This document shows, one piece after another, positions 35,318 through 51,277 of a stretch of DNA of 64,000 bases. The notes under the pieces are model-generated. The model made no database searches. It was not told the DNA's origin and saw only the letters and a list, made by a program, of their open reading frames with translations. Where the stretch lies: NCBI GenBank assembly GCA_034387635.1, contig JAOANU010000012.1, forward strand, positions 1 to 64,000. The letters are read 5' to 3'. A program made the position numbers and the translations under genes. Source of the DNA: Rhodosporidiobolus odoratus (Eukaryota; Basidiomycota; Microbotryomycetes; Sporidiobolales; Sporidiobolaceae). The first letter of the stretch is position 1. Every line of letters starts with the position of its first letter.

Positions 35318-35562
35318 GATCTGGAGGTGGTAGAATGCGTTAGCGAGCCGAGGTGAAACGGGTAGGAAAAGTTGGAGCGGAGGAGGTCAAAGGTCGAGGG
35401 AGGTTGACAGCAACAGGGAAGCGGTGGGATGGAGAGAGCTGGAGGTGCTGAGTGGGCGGGTGATGACTGTGACAGCAAAGAGCTAGCCGTACCTTCTGGG
35501 GGACGAGACGAGACCGGCCAAACCAACCAACCCGAGTCTCGCTCTCCCAAACTCGAGCTCAC
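35191..35562 (-). repeat. Inverted repeat arm inside the RPL28 gene
   Basis: Arm matching 32041-32412 on the other strand. It ends inside the first coding intron of RPL28 on one side and in the 5' UTR exon on the other. The match is about 98-99 % over the UTR intron. Confidence 0.9.
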
Positions 35563-36226
35563 CTTCACTCGAATACAAACAGCAAACGTAATCAAGTCTA
35601 TTCACGTCACCAACCCTGTTGTATTCACCTTACAACTCCCAATTCCAAGTCCTGCTCTCACCTTTCGACAAGTTGCGCTCTCTTCTACACTTCTTCACGC
35701 GTTCTAGCTCAAAGTTTGCTACACATCGCCTGACTCTCAGCCACCTCTCAAGCTTCTCACAACCACTTCAAGCACGTTTCCCGCGTCGCAGCGAGAGCCG
35801 TTCAGTCAGCTAGCTCGCCCTCCTTCGCCCTCCTACACCTACTCGCCTTCTCTAGCGAATTGGACGGCGCAATCTGATAGCTACAACAAGCACAGTCGCT
35901 GTAGTCGCATCTCGGGACCACTCTGTATTCGTCTTTTCCGCCCTGTCTCGTGAGTCCTCCCTCCTTCCCCTACACCTTGTCTTGTGCGGCCCATCAAGCC
36001 ATAATAAGCATGATGAAACCAATCTATTTTACAATCAATCTGTCAATCCCCCGAGCCCCCTCCATACGTGGAGTGCGCGGCCGTTGACGAAACAGTAGTG
36101 CTACTTTCTGACCTCGATACTTTTGCATCCCGCAATGAGCGGACTCCGACGCGTGACCGAAGAAGCGATGCTGATCACCTCTCACGCACGCTTCGCAGAT
36201 ACACACTTTAGTTTTCACAAGTCGAA
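35563..36226. promoter_or_regulatory. Divergent promoter RPL28 / RPB11
   Basis: About 660 bp beyond the duplicated arm. It is rich in C and T on the plus strand with repeated TCTCAC/CACTTC words, as often seen near highly expressed genes. No TATA box or named ribosomal-protein motif can be supported. Confidence 0.4.
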
Positions 36227-36993
36227 ATGAACGCGCCGAGTCGGTATGAAATGTTTGTTCTGGCGGATGGAGAGCCAAAGTGCGCCTGCGCTTCCTCTGT
36301 ACCCTTTTCTGTATTGCAATCTACGGTCTTGCTGGTTTCCGTCGGACGATCGCGCTAAACGCACGCTCTGTGTTTTCTCGCTTGCTTTTCGCTTTTTTCC
36401 CCGCCCTCGACTGGTCTCTCTTTCTCCGAACCCCGTCCCGTTTCGATCCGCGAACTCTTCTCGTCCACCGTCGTCTGTTCGGTCTCTAGGGTGCTAGTCG
36501 ACGAGGATACGAAGATCCCCAACGCGGCGACCTTGACCATCAACAAGGAGGACCACACGTTGGCAAACATGCTTCGCTCGTGCGTGTCAGATTCTTGCGT
36601 CTCTTGTCCGCAACACCAACTGACCACTCGATGTTTACTCGCCCATCATCTCTGTCGTCCCCCGCCCGCGTATTCAACCGCGCGCGCGACTGTCTTTTCG
36701 GTTCCTTTCTCTACCGTGCTTTACGATGACCTCGCCCGCCCTTCAGTCACCTTCTCCTCCAATCGGCCGTCCAGTTCTGCGGCTACCAAGTGCCGCACCC
36801 TCTCGAGTCGAAGGTGGTGATCAAGATTCAAACGGACGGGAGCAAGACGCCGATCGTGGCCATCCAGGACGCGATCAACTCGCTCGTCTTGCTTTTGGGC
36901 AAAGTTCGCAGCTCGTTCCAGACCGAGGTGATCAAGAAGAAGGCTCTCAGTGAAGAAGACAACACCTACGGCGGAGAAGGCGGGTTCTTCTGA
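36227..36993 (+). CDS. RPB11: RNA polymerase II subunit RPB11
   Basis: Forms the Rpb3/Rpb11 assembly platform of RNA polymerase II. Three exons: 36227-36279, 36490-36579, 36747-36993 (129 aa, normal size). Starts MNAPSRYEMFVLADGEPK, which joins to VLVDEDTKIPNAATLTINKE and DHTLANMLRS, then GYQVPHPLESKVVIKIQT and the C-terminal helix AIQDAINSLVLLLGKV. These match the family closely. The first exon is only 53 nt, and its intron is 210 nt. Confidence 0.95.
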
Positions 36994-37281
36994 GTGCGGG
37001 AGAGGTGGGAAAGAAGAGGGAGAAAAGACGAGGTTTTGTTCAGTCGTGTTGTGCCCTTGTCCCCTTGTTGTATGCTCTCGAGCGCGCCTGTTTCGTCTGA
37101 ATTTGCAAAGCGACCCATGCAGTGCGATCCTGATTAGCTGACTGGGAAAGACGGGCGAGAGTGCAAGGGAAAAACTGCGAGGCGACTCTGTCCGCGGGAC
37201 GGCTTCATCGACTGACTCTTGCACTCGGACTCCACCTGGCTGGATCTTGTCGGTCTGACCTTATCTGGGTCACTGTCTAGT

Positions 37282-38496
<1,215 letters not shown>

Positions 38497-38728
38497 GGAG
38501 GCTTGATCGAGGATCGAGGAGTACAGAGAGATGGAGAAGGGAATGCACAAGTGCTCGTTGTTTTCGCTTTCACCCTCGCTGAACTGTACCCGGTGGAGAA
38601 GGAGCTGAGTGCTGCTCGCCCTTGCTGCTGGCACTGAAGCAGTGTCTCGCCATACTCCTGGCGACGGCTGCACGTAACGAAGTGCGTTATAGGCTAATGC
38701 ACTCTGTTTGGCTAAGCCCTTGCTACCT

Positions 38729-41700
38729 CTACAACCCCCTCTCGACAAACGACTCGATAACTCCCTCGACACTAACCTCATACTCCTTCAGTTCAACCTT
38801 GCCATCCTCGCCCGCAATCGTATTGGGTTGGACAAAGATCTTACGAGGCAACTTCTTGGCGAGCACGAGAGGGCGGAGGGAAGAGACCCAGTCGGGGTAG
38901 GGGGTGGTGAGGGATTTGTAGAAGGCTAGAGAGGGAAGAGAGAGACGCTCGCGTGAGTTGCCGCGCTGCGAAGACGCGTATTGCCACAGGACAGGAATAT
39001 CAGAAAGAGACGTCCACACGTACCTTCGGCACCCGGTCCATCTCCCGTACTCTTGCGAACCTGCCCAAGAAAGAAAGAAAGACAGAATACATGAGCCTGT
39101 AATCTCGGAAAACGAGCAAGCCACTCAAACCCCAAGACGCAGTTTAAGAGAATGCCCCCACTCACCTGAATCTCCAATAACAACTTGCCCATGACCTCCT
39201 GACCCCTCTCGAGCACCTGATCCCTATCGACCCTCGCAAACGCATCGACGAGTTCTCCACTCTCTGGATCATGTTTGAACTCGACGCTGGCAAGTCCGTG
39301 GTCAATCAGCCATCGAGTGATGCCGTACCGGGCTTCCATGTGGGCTTGACCGTGTCGTTGGGTTGTAGGGTTGTACCACTCGAGCTGTCAGGAGAGTGGG
39401 GCAACATGTAAGTGTAAAATTGCGAGTGGAATTTCGGGGAAGGGAAAAGAGGAGACTTCCGACTCACAGCGCGAACACCTGCACGGACCATGACTGCGGA
39501 ATCCCGAGAAGAGATGATGAGAAGCGTCAGTCAAGCTCCACCGCCTCCGGTATTCCCCATGGGCTTTGGCGAAAGCGATGGCAAAGAAGAAAAGAAGAGC
39601 GAACCGAGGAAAGTATAGTAAACGAGATCCTCGGCGTCCTTTCCTTCGTAACCAAAGATCTTGGCGATGTCCCTATTGCTAGCAAGGTACAAGGCAACGG
39701 CTTCGGCTCGGCATTCTTCCATGGAGGAACTGATCGGGCCGATGCGGGACGAATAGGCTACGACGACGCGATCAAGTTAGCTTACTGACTATAAAATCTG
39801 ATGTTAAGACAATAGCAGGGGAGAGAAAGAGGGAGGACGCACTCTCGCCGGGCTTGTACCAAGACGTGATCTTTTCTCCCGTGAGAGGATTGATCAACGT
39901 GTCTTTGTCAAAGTTGAGCGACCCATCGGCTTGTTGTTGCAAGAGACGGCCGGTTCCCTGCGCATACAGGGCGAGTGTGAGTCAGCCATTGACAGCGCCG
40001 AGGCAAGAAGAAGACGCGGAGGAAGAGACGCACGTGACCCAGCAATTCATGGTTCGCAACCTGCACCTCAAACGCCTTACCCTCCCATCGCTCATATGCC
40101 TCGAGTTCTTCAGGCGCAATGAAAGTAAAAGTCTCATTCGCCGCCTTGGCCGAGAGGATGTTGCCCAACGAAACGTTCTTGAACCCGTCGTTCTCGCGAA
40201 CGTCGTGGTAGTTGGGGATGTTCTGCAATGCGAGGCGAGGCGAGTGTCAAGGAGGAGTCGGGGCGTCCGGCTATCAGAGATGAAGGGGACACGTACGATA
40301 CCCGCAGGGATCCCGCCCGTGGCGAAGGAGATTATTTCGAGGGAGGTAAAGTCGGGTCGCTTGAATTCAGGGACCTCAAAGTCCTTGCCCCACTGCGCCG
40401 ACGCAGGAACAGGAGGTGAGCGATCTCCTAGGTTTGCAGGTTGGAGAGGCAAGCCCGCGCACCGGAAGAACCTGGATGAGCTCGGGAGCACGATCTACGA
40501 GTTGGTTGAATTTGCGGGACTGCTCCTTGTTGACGCAGGCGACGAAGCCCTCCCATTCTGCTCGTGCCCCAAAGGGGTCGACGTAGTCTTCGATGAACCT
40601 GCGGTGGACAGAAAAAAGATACTCAGTCAGGGGGAAGAAAAACGCAGACAGGGGGAAGGCGACTGACCCAATGTACGATTCGACGACGGGTCCAACGTCC
40701 TTGACCCACTTTCTCGACCCGTCCTTGTGAGCCTCGATATCGCCCTGCTCGAAACTCCTCTCGTAATCCTCCAACATGCTCGCCTGATTCTGATCCCTCG
40801 CATACTTCCTCGCCTCCCTCAACTCGGCATTCACCTTGTCCAGCGCATCCTTGTAATCCCCCGCTTCGAGTCGAACCTCGAACCCGAGTTTGTCACTCTT
40901 GAGACTCTTGGGGAAAGACGCTGGCAAGTCTGCCACGGAAGCGATCTTGAGGACGTGTTCCTGATCCGACACGCGGGCGAGACGCGTGTTGAGAGTGCTG
41001 ACGCCCGCTGCATCGGCGAGAGCCTGGACTTCGTTGACTTGCTCATCTGAGGGGGCTGGCGAAGAGGGGTAGTAGGACGAGATGTGCCCCTGCGAGGGTT
41101 TGCCGATCGAGAGGGAGGCTTCGGGCGAGAGGGCGTAGATCTCGTGCCTGAGTTGGTCCCAGAGCGGGAGGGCGACGGAGGATCGCTCGGAAGCGTGCAC
41201 GACACGGGCGAAGGCTTCCTCCGAGGCGCGGGGGATGAACTTGGTTGCGCCGAAGGACTTGACGTTGGCCAGGTTGGAGAGGACCTGGGACGGAAACACA
41301 GGCGTCAGCGTAGGCAGAGCGCAGGCAGAGATAGAAGGGAAACAGGAGCAGGGGCAGAGGCGGCGGGAGGAAAAGAACAACGAGGAAAGGCGGGGTGACG
41401 CGCACCTGAGCAGCATACGCCAGTACGGCTTGCCAGTCGTCGTCACTGACACCACTCTTGGTTTTGATCTTGGTCAAGTCGGCAAGCTTGTTGGGGTTGG
41501 CTTTCGAGGCAAAAGTGGCGATGACGAGGTTGAAGAGGTCTTCGGCGTGCTGAGTAGTTTGACGCATGATGATGCGGGCGCCTGCCCAGCTTGCTCTGCT
41601 GAGGTGATGGGCATAGAGTTCTGCAGACGGGGGGGGGCGGGGAACCGGGTGAATCTCTACTTCAAGGAACGAGGAAGTTGTCGGATCGCGGATGTCGAAT

Positions 41701-41902
41701 GAGGAGAGTGGTGCGTACTCTCTTTGTTTGTGAGCAGGTTGAAGCTGTCAGTGATCTTGAGTGAGCAGACTGGAGGGTCTGGGTCTGCCAAGTAGAGTGA
41801 CGACGACGACGACGACGAGGCCATTCTGGATACAGTCAGAGAGGTGCGCGGGTGAGTGCGGCTGAGTGCAGTGGCGCGTAGGCTGTGACTAGCCCGTAGC
41901 AT
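38729..41902 (-). CDS. DPP3: Dipeptidyl peptidase III (M49 metallopeptidase)
   Basis: Zinc exopeptidase that removes dipeptides from peptide N-termini, usually cytosolic. The catalytic motif HELLGH is at the end of an exon near 39990-40010 and continues GTGRLLQQQ in the next. The second zinc motif EECRAEA lies near 39700. Other marks: YLADPDPPVCSLKITDSF, LYAHHLSRASWAGARIIMRQ, YVDPFGARAEWEGFVACVN, TGGIPAGI. About ten exons. The first ATG (41902) opens an Arg/Ser/Thr-rich, acid-free leader (MLRASHSLRATALSRTHPRT) before a second Met at 41824. Start at the second Met gives the typical cytosolic length. Confidence 0.93.
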
Positions 41903-42021
41903 TCACTCTTAACCGTAGCCTACAAAGCGAGAGAGCGAGCCAACCGCATGATTCTCGTCTCGTCTTGAACACTCTTATAGTAACTCCCTTCGACTTGTAC
42001 TAGAGCGTGGATACCTGGGTT
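41903..42021. promoter_or_regulatory. Divergent promoter DPP3 / UGGT
   Basis: Only 119 bp between start codons, the shortest divergent gap in the window. The plus strand has CTTATAG near 41976, which is at most a weak TATA-like site. Confidence 0.5.
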
Positions 42022-45000
42022 ATGCAGCTACCACAGCTGCTACTGCCTCTACTGGCAACTGTAGCAACCCTCGGCACCGCCTACACGGGCCCACCCATCT
42101 CGGCCACCATTCAAGCCGCCTGGTCATGTCCACCTCTCGTGACTCAATACCTGTGACTACCTTTCCCCTCATACTCCCTCCCAACCTCCACTGCACAGCT
42201 CACCCCCGTTCACTCCCACAGCGAGACCCTCGCCCTCGAAGCCCCGACTCAACTCTTTCCCTTCCTCGACTTTCTCGCTTCAAATCCAAACATCTGCCAA
42301 ACCCTCCGCCATCCCCTGTCCCCCACCTCCTTCAATCTAGTACAGCAGTACGAGCACGCCGGCGTCAATCCCGCTTTTGCCCCCCACGGCGCACTCCAAC
42401 CCAACGAAACGTATGCCATTCTCCAACTCGCCGCCGAGAGGTCCTTGCTCCTCCGGTCAAGAGGCTTGAGCGAAAGCATTCAACTGTCACTCGCCAACCG
42501 ACAGACGAGCGTCCGTATTGAGGGCACCCGCAAGATCTGGGAGGACAGGGAACGCCAGGTGCAAGAATGGGAGAAAACGCGCCTGGTCGAGCAGGGAGAG
42601 CACGAGCGGGAGACCATCCAGCTAGAAAGGAAGATGGAACCCCTGGTACACCGAGCGCTGTGCGAGAGCTGGGTCGATGTGGGCGGGAAAAAGGTATGCT
42701 CGGTCGAGGAGTTTTGGTTGGTGGTCGGGTCGGAACAGAAGAGCGAGACGTCGCCCATAAGTCTGCCAGACAGGTACTTATTCCCTGCTCCCCCGTGCCA
42801 TTCTTCCAAGCTTACGCTTGCACCACGACCAGCCTCCCTTCTCTCGATCGACCTACCCTCTACCCCATCGACCACATCTCGCCGCAAGGCGATCAACGCC
42901 ACCTCCCCCGAGTGGTCCTTTACGGTTCTCCGTCTTCTCCCTCCTTCCAAAGTCTCTACACGTTCCTTCGCTCGCTGTCCGAGCCCAAAGCCGTTCCTAC
43001 TACCGACCTCAAAGCCTCAACTTCGAGACTCGCCAACGGCCTCCCCATCGCCAAGAACCTTGCTGCGCCTCATCCGCCTCGGCTGCAATTTGTTCTGCGC
43101 TGGAAACCAGAGACTACTGGCGGAAAAGGCGAGAAGCTGGTTCTTACAGGGTATGGAGCCGCACTCGACATCAAGAAGAGCGACTATCTTGCGATAGATG
43201 ACCGGATGACGGGTGATCACGCTGGGAACGCTCTTTCGAATGCTTCCGAGCCGCTTCTCGAGATCGAGGGCGACGTAGCACCAAAGATGGAACCCGTCAA
43301 GAAAAGTGAGGTCCCCGGTAAGTTTGCTTACTACAGTTCTTCTCCTCGATTCACCGCGACTGACGGTCCTCCTCTGCCCTCTCAGAACTCAGTCTCCGCA
43401 GCGCTCAGTTCATCCTCAGCTCGAAAGAGCCCTTCAAAGCCTTCTCAACCCTGACCTCTTCCTTCCCTCGCCTCGCCTCGCACCTCTCAACCCTCGTCCC
43501 CGATCCCCATCCTCACCTCCTCTCCGAAGTCTCGACCAACCAGATGTCCCCTCCCACTCTTACGATGCGCCCCGCTTTCTTCCTGAACGGTCTCGAGTTG
43601 AGCGAGGCCGACATCGACCCTTTTGCGCTCATCCGGTTGATGCGCAGAGAGCGTCAATACCTCAAAGACCTTGTCGGTCTCGATAAACACATGGCGGGGC
43701 AAGACGCTCGCCGGATCCTCATTGATGGCTCGCCGAAGAGCAAAAGCGGCGGCGCGGGGGGAAGGCAAGGTCTGATTGATGCCGAGGCTTTGGGGGAGTT
43801 GTATGATGCGACGGATAGAAGTGAGGGAGGGAAGGTGATTTTGTGGTGGAATGATTTGGAGAAGGATAGGAGGTACAAGAGCTGGAGCAAATCGGTCAAG
43901 GATGTGCGTTGTTGTACCTTTTCTTCTCTTTGCCCCCCCCCCCCCCCCCCCCCCCCCCCGCTTCTTTTCTCTTTCCCTTCTGACAACCCCCCCTCCCCCC
44001 TCTCTCTGTGTGACTGGTTCGTGCGCAGCTTCTCCGTCCTACCTACCCCGGCTCGATGAGTCTGATCGCTCGCAATCTCAACAACGTAATCTTCATCCTC
44101 GACCTCTCCCAACCCAACGCCGTAGCCCTCATCACGGAGGACGTCAAGCAGTTTGTGTCTCGAGGCATTCCTGTCAGGTTCGGGATCGTCCCTTTGGTGG
44201 CGGATGATGAGGAAGCGGTTGAGACGCAGGTGGCGCAGGTGTTGTGGTACCTGGTTGATGCTTTGGGCAGGATGCCGGCCATGAACTTTCTCAGCGATGT
44301 GAGCTTCCGCTTCCGCTTCCACACTCCTGTTCCTTCAACTGTACTGACCTTTTCTCGACCTCTCACAGCTTCAACTCGCCTCCCCAACTTCTCCGATAAC
44401 CCCCGAGCTCCTTCGCAAATTCTACTCTCGTATCGCCGCCACGCAACCACACGTCGAAGGCGGCCCCCTCGCCTCTTACGAAGAGATCCAGCGAGGCGTC
44501 GGTCAGAAAGCAACGTCGGCGCAGTCTCGTTTGAGCAAGACGCGCGAGTACCTCAGACGGTTGGGGATTCAGCTCGCGACGGGACAGGCGGAAGGAAAGA
44601 CGTCGCTAGGATCTTTCATCACGAATGGCGCATACTTCCCAATCGACGAGGTACGTCGCTTCTCCTCCTCATTCCCTTTCCTCCGCGAGGTTCTCATGCC
44701 ATCTGGCGCGCGCCCATGTACAGGAGTTCAGCCAGAACCTTCAAAGAACCCTCGGCCTCCACACCCAGTTCCTTCAGCAAGAAGTCTACCTCGGCAAGCT
44801 CGACGGAAAGGTCGATGCGAGAACCTACTTTGCCGACCTCCCTTCGACCCACAAGCGTCGGAATCCGTACATCTTTCCGGCGGTGGAGACGAATCCACTT
44901 AGGTTTGTCAATTTGGTGGAGGCTTTTGAGGGAATTGATAAAGGGTTTGCGTTGGAGGGGTATGTTGAGGGCGGTGCGTCTTGCTCTCTTTACCATTGTA

Positions 45001-48000
45001 TCCGATGCCCTACGCGGCTCATGGGATCTATCTCATTGCAGTGACAGGCGAGATCAACGAGACGACCGGTTTCGACGTGGAGCAAGCTCCGGCTCCGGCG
45101 ACTATCTTTGTCGTGACGGACCTCAATGCGCCGGAAGGGATCAACTTGGCTCGAGCTGCGCTCAAGCTTGCCGTGAGTCTTCGGATTCCTCCCTATGTCA
45201 CTACCGGACCTGAGAGCTGACTGCCTCCCGTCTCGCTCACAAGGACACCGACACTCGAGCCCGCGTCTCGTTCGTCCACAACCCCTACGATTCTTTTGAA
45301 GAAGCGCACCCGTGGGCTTTGAGCAACCTCCTCTACCTCCTCCACCGCGACCGTCGATTCGAAGACGTCCTCCCCGTCGAAGTCATAAATTGGATCGACC
45401 TCGACCTGGACCCCAGCGGACCTCAATCGGATCACGGTCAAGGATGGACGGCCGAGAATCCGCTCAAAGCGGCTTTGGGTCAGGGAGTCACGGGGAAGAC
45501 GGCGGCAGAGGCGGAGATGTTTTGGGAAGAACTTAGGTTCTTTGGCTACAAGCTCGGGTTCCAATCGGGGGAGAGTGGTGTGGTTATCAATGGTCGGGTC
45601 CGCTCTTTCTGTCTTCTATTGCTGTTGAGGGACATTGACTGAACGTTCCGCTCTGTGCCTGTAGGTTATCGGACCGATTCCGGACGGCGCTTTCGACTTT
45701 GCCGACTTAAGAACCTTGTTGAGCTACGAGCTTGACAAGCGGATCGATAATGTCGTGGCAGCCGTCAATGCCACCTCACTCGACCTGGACCTGCTCACTC
45801 GGTTCGTTGCTATGATCCCTGCCTTGCGGCTGACCCGGGCTGACATTCCTCTCCTCGTCGCAGCCAACAACGCTCTCACCTGATCAACGTCGCTTCGTCG
45901 ATTGTTGGCGTGGCTTCTCTCCCTGACCCTACTCAAGGCATTTTCGGCGGCATCCCCGCCGAGCGTAGGCGCGATTACCTTGCGCTTGCTGGTAACTACT
46001 CGTGCGTGTCTCGCCCATTCCTCCTACTCCCCGTCCTGAGGCTCTGCTTTTCCAGAGCTGTAATCGACCAGCGCGACCGCGGCGCTCTCTACGAGGTTGC
46101 TGTCATCGTCGACCCTGCGACAGAGCTCGCACAACGCTGGGCGCCCATCCTCGAAACGCTTTCGAACCTCGTCTTCGTCCACATTCGCCTCTACCTCAAC
46201 CCTGCCTTCCACCTCGACGACATCCCCATCAAACGTTTCTACGAGTTCAGCTTCCTTCCCTCTTTGCGGTTTGATGAGGCAGGTCAAGAGATCCGACCTG
46301 GCGTATCGTTCGAGAACATCCCGGAGGACCTACTCCTCACTTTCTCCGCCGACGTTCACAAGTCTTGGCTCGCTTTTCCCAAAACTAGCGTCCATGATCT
46401 CGACAACATTCGTCTCGCTGACCTGCCGTCAGCGCACAAGAAGGAGGGCGTCAACGCCGTCTTCGAGCTTGAAGCGCTCGTCGTTGAGGGACATGCTCGA
46501 GACATGCCATCGAGCAAACCTCCTCGGGGTCTGCAGCTTGAACTACGCCGCGGCGGCATCAACGGCTCGGAGGAGCATACCGTCGAGTACGCTCATCATT
46601 TTACCCTGTTCCTCCACTCGACCTCATTCTGACCTATTCCTCATCCCTGCAGCACGGTAGTAGCCGCCAACCTCGGTTACTTCCAATTCAAAGCCAATCC
46701 CGGATCCTGGCACCTCGCCGTCCGTCCAGGTCTCAGCTCACAAGTCTTCGAGGTCGAAAGCGTAGGTGCCAACGGATGGAAGAGCGGTGAGGTGAGCCAG
46801 ACGGGCGACGAGCTGTTTGTTTCGACACTGGAGGGCTTGACGCTGTACCCGAGGTTCCGACGGAAGGTGGGACACGAGAGGACTGAGTTGCTGGACGAGT
46901 CTGCGGCTGCTGCTGCGCGCGGCAAGGACGAAGGAAGTTTCGTCGACCGGATTCGGAACATGTATGTTTCTTCCCCTCGCCTTTTTTTCAAGGTCATCGA
47001 GCTTACCCCTGTATGAACCGCGTCGCAGGATCCCCTTCTTCGCTGCTCCGTCCAAGGAGTTGACGGTCGGCACCAAAACGGCCGACATCAACGTCTTTAC
47101 CGTCGCTTCCGGTCTGCTCTACGAGGTGCGTAGCTCTCGCTTGCTCTTCACGCTCAACTGCTGATCGTGCTTCTTCCTTTGCAGCGCATGGCCTTTCTCA
47201 TGATGGTCTCCGTCATGCGACATACGAAAAGCACCGTCAAATTCTGGTTCATTCAGAACTTCCTCTCGCCTTCGTTCAAGGCTTTCATTCCTCACCTCGC
47301 TCGAGGTGCGTTCTCCTGCCTCGCCCCAGGATCTCCGTCTCGCTCACTCTCCTATGCTGTACAGAGTACGGCTTCGACTACGAGCTCGTCACCTACAAGT
47401 GGCCGCATTGGTTGAGGGCACAAAAAGAAAAGCAACGGACGATTTGGGGGTAAGCATTGGTCTCTCTCAGACTCTCGCGATCTCTCTGCTGAGTTTCTCG
47501 GTTGGACGCAGCTACAAGATCCTGTTCCTCGACGTCCTCTTCCCGCTCGAACTCGATCGCGTCATCTTCGTCGACTCTGATCAGTAAGCCTTACAAAGGC
47601 GCTTTCGGTTATCCTGCCTCTGCTAACAGCTCTTCCAACTGGCAGAATCGTCCGTACCGACCTGAAAGAGCTCATCGACATGGATCTGAACGGTGCGCCG
47701 TACGCGTTTGCGCCGATGGGCAACGACCGACCTGAGATGGAAGGCTTCCGTTTTTGGAACAGCGGGTGCGTCTTTTTTCCCGCTTCCCTTGTTCCTCTCT
47801 GTACCATGGTCCGCTCGCTGAAATGCTCGCGGTCCTCGTAGCTACTGGAAGAACCACCTACAAGGCAAACCGTACCACATCTCGGCCCTCTACCTCGTCG
47901 ACCTCGATCGGTTCCGACAGATTGCGGCGGGCGACCGACTGAGGCAACAGTATCAGGGCTTGTCGGCGGATCCGCATTCTCTCGCGAATCTGGATCAAGA

Positions 48001-48739
48001 TTTGCCCAACAATGTGAGTCGAGTCGTCGCGTGGTCTTGTCTTTCCGCTCCGTTCCCCGAGATGGGTGCGAGCTGGCAGAGCGTTACTGACCCCATTTCG
48101 GCCTTCTTTCGCCTTTGTTGATCTGCAGATGCAGAACATGATTCCGATTGTGCGTGGACCAGTCTTGAGCCTCTTCCTGAGCCAGTCTCTACGAGACCAG
48201 AGTCTCCTCCGATTAACCATTCCCCGTGCGGCCTCTCTTCCGACGCGCAGCATACGCTCGACAAGTCATGGCTGTGGTGCGAGACCTGGTGCAGCGACGA
48301 AGGATTGGCGACAGCCAAGAGTATGTCGCTTCCTCTTTGAACCCTCTACACCCTTGTTCCCCCTTTCTCTGCCGTTTCTGCTCTCTCGACAGCGAAATCC
48401 TCACTCCTAGCAAGAGAGCTGACTTCTTTCTCCATCCCCATCTCTCTCCCAGCCATCGACCTCTGCAACAACCCCCTCACGAAAGAAGAAAAACTGAAAC
48501 GGGCCAAACGACTCATCCCAGAATGGACAGCCTACGACGACGAAGTCTCCGCTCTCGCTCGACGCATCGCCGAGGAGTCTTCGGACGCGGGGGCGTTTGT
48601 GGCCAAGGCGGATGAGTTGGAACAGGCGGTTCAGCAGCAGAAGGAGAGGGAGGAGCATGTTGAAGAGATTCAAGCCGGAGGCGGAGGAGGAAGGCCGGGG
48701 CAAGGAGAAGAAAAAGGTCATGTCAAGGATGAGTTGTAG
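42022..48739 (+). CDS. UDP-glucose:glycoprotein glucosyltransferase (ER folding sensor)
   Basis: Re-glucosylates N-glycans on misfolded glycoproteins in the ER lumen so that they return to calnexin. Many exons, product roughly 1,650-1,750 aa by span. A signal peptide is visible ([20 protein letters not shown]). The N-terminal half has the thioredoxin-like repeats of the family ([37 protein letters not shown]). The GT24 catalytic domain lies at 47030-48480: [41 protein letters not shown] (DxD metal site), RFWNSGYWKNHL and [10 protein letters not shown]. The protein ends HVKDEL, a luminal ER retrieval signal. Highly acid- and Gln-rich just before the end. The function of fungal relatives (Gpt1 versus the diverged Kre5) cannot be told apart with certainty, but the intact catalytic motifs favour an active UGGT. 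Confidence 0.93.
43933..43959 (+). repeat. Run of 27 C in a UGGT intron
   Basis: Uninterrupted C27 (G27 on the other strand) about 25 nt after a GTGCGT donor, followed by further C-rich DNA near 43987-44000. Confidence 0.9.
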
Positions 48740-49196
48740 TAGAGTCAGTGAGTCAGTGCATGCAGTACATGGGACGTTTGTTCTTTTCAGCCTCTTTACA
48801 TAGCTTGCTTGTTCTCGAGAGTGCGCCGAATGTCTCATCTCGACGCGAACGCTCGTAACGAGGTAAACTAGTGTACAAGAACATGTTGCTGCTACGCGGA
48901 GCGAAACAAGCTAGAGAACGATGGGGATAGAAACGAAGGAAAGGAATGGACGGCCAAGCAACGAATGGACGGCAATGACGAGGAGAGACAGAGATGCATG
49001 CTGCGAAGGTGAGACGAAAGAGGGTGCGACCTGGATCAGGACGAAGAGGAGTTGGCGGCTTGCTTGCTCGGCGAAGAGCCGCAGAAGGACGAGACGAAAG
49101 GATGGTGCAGAGAAATACGAAGAGAGGGATCGGCACAAGCGGGAATAGTCGGAAGGAGAGGGAAGAGGGATGGGTGGTAAGCGCGAAGTGAGGCAA
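48740..49196. other. Intergenic between convergent UGGT and CDK1
   Basis: About 460 bp of shared 3' flank. Purine-rich on the plus strand from 48900. No gene seen. Confidence 0.5.
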
Positions 49197-51114
<1,918 letters not shown>

Positions 51115-51277
51115 TACACTTCCAGTCTGGATGCATAGAACATTGTCCACAGTCTTTCCGGTACCAAGGGACACGCTTGCGTGCTCTTTGCTAAAATGAA
51201 GACCTTACACTTCGTTTCCTCAATTTATTCTCTCCTGCTCGATATCTTGGAGCTGACAGCATCACTCGAACTCCACT

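Noticed and set aside
35251..35595. 114-codon minus frame upstream of RPL28
   Set aside because: It is the translated 5' UTR intron and an alternative frame of exon 1; RPL28 motifs are in the other frame.
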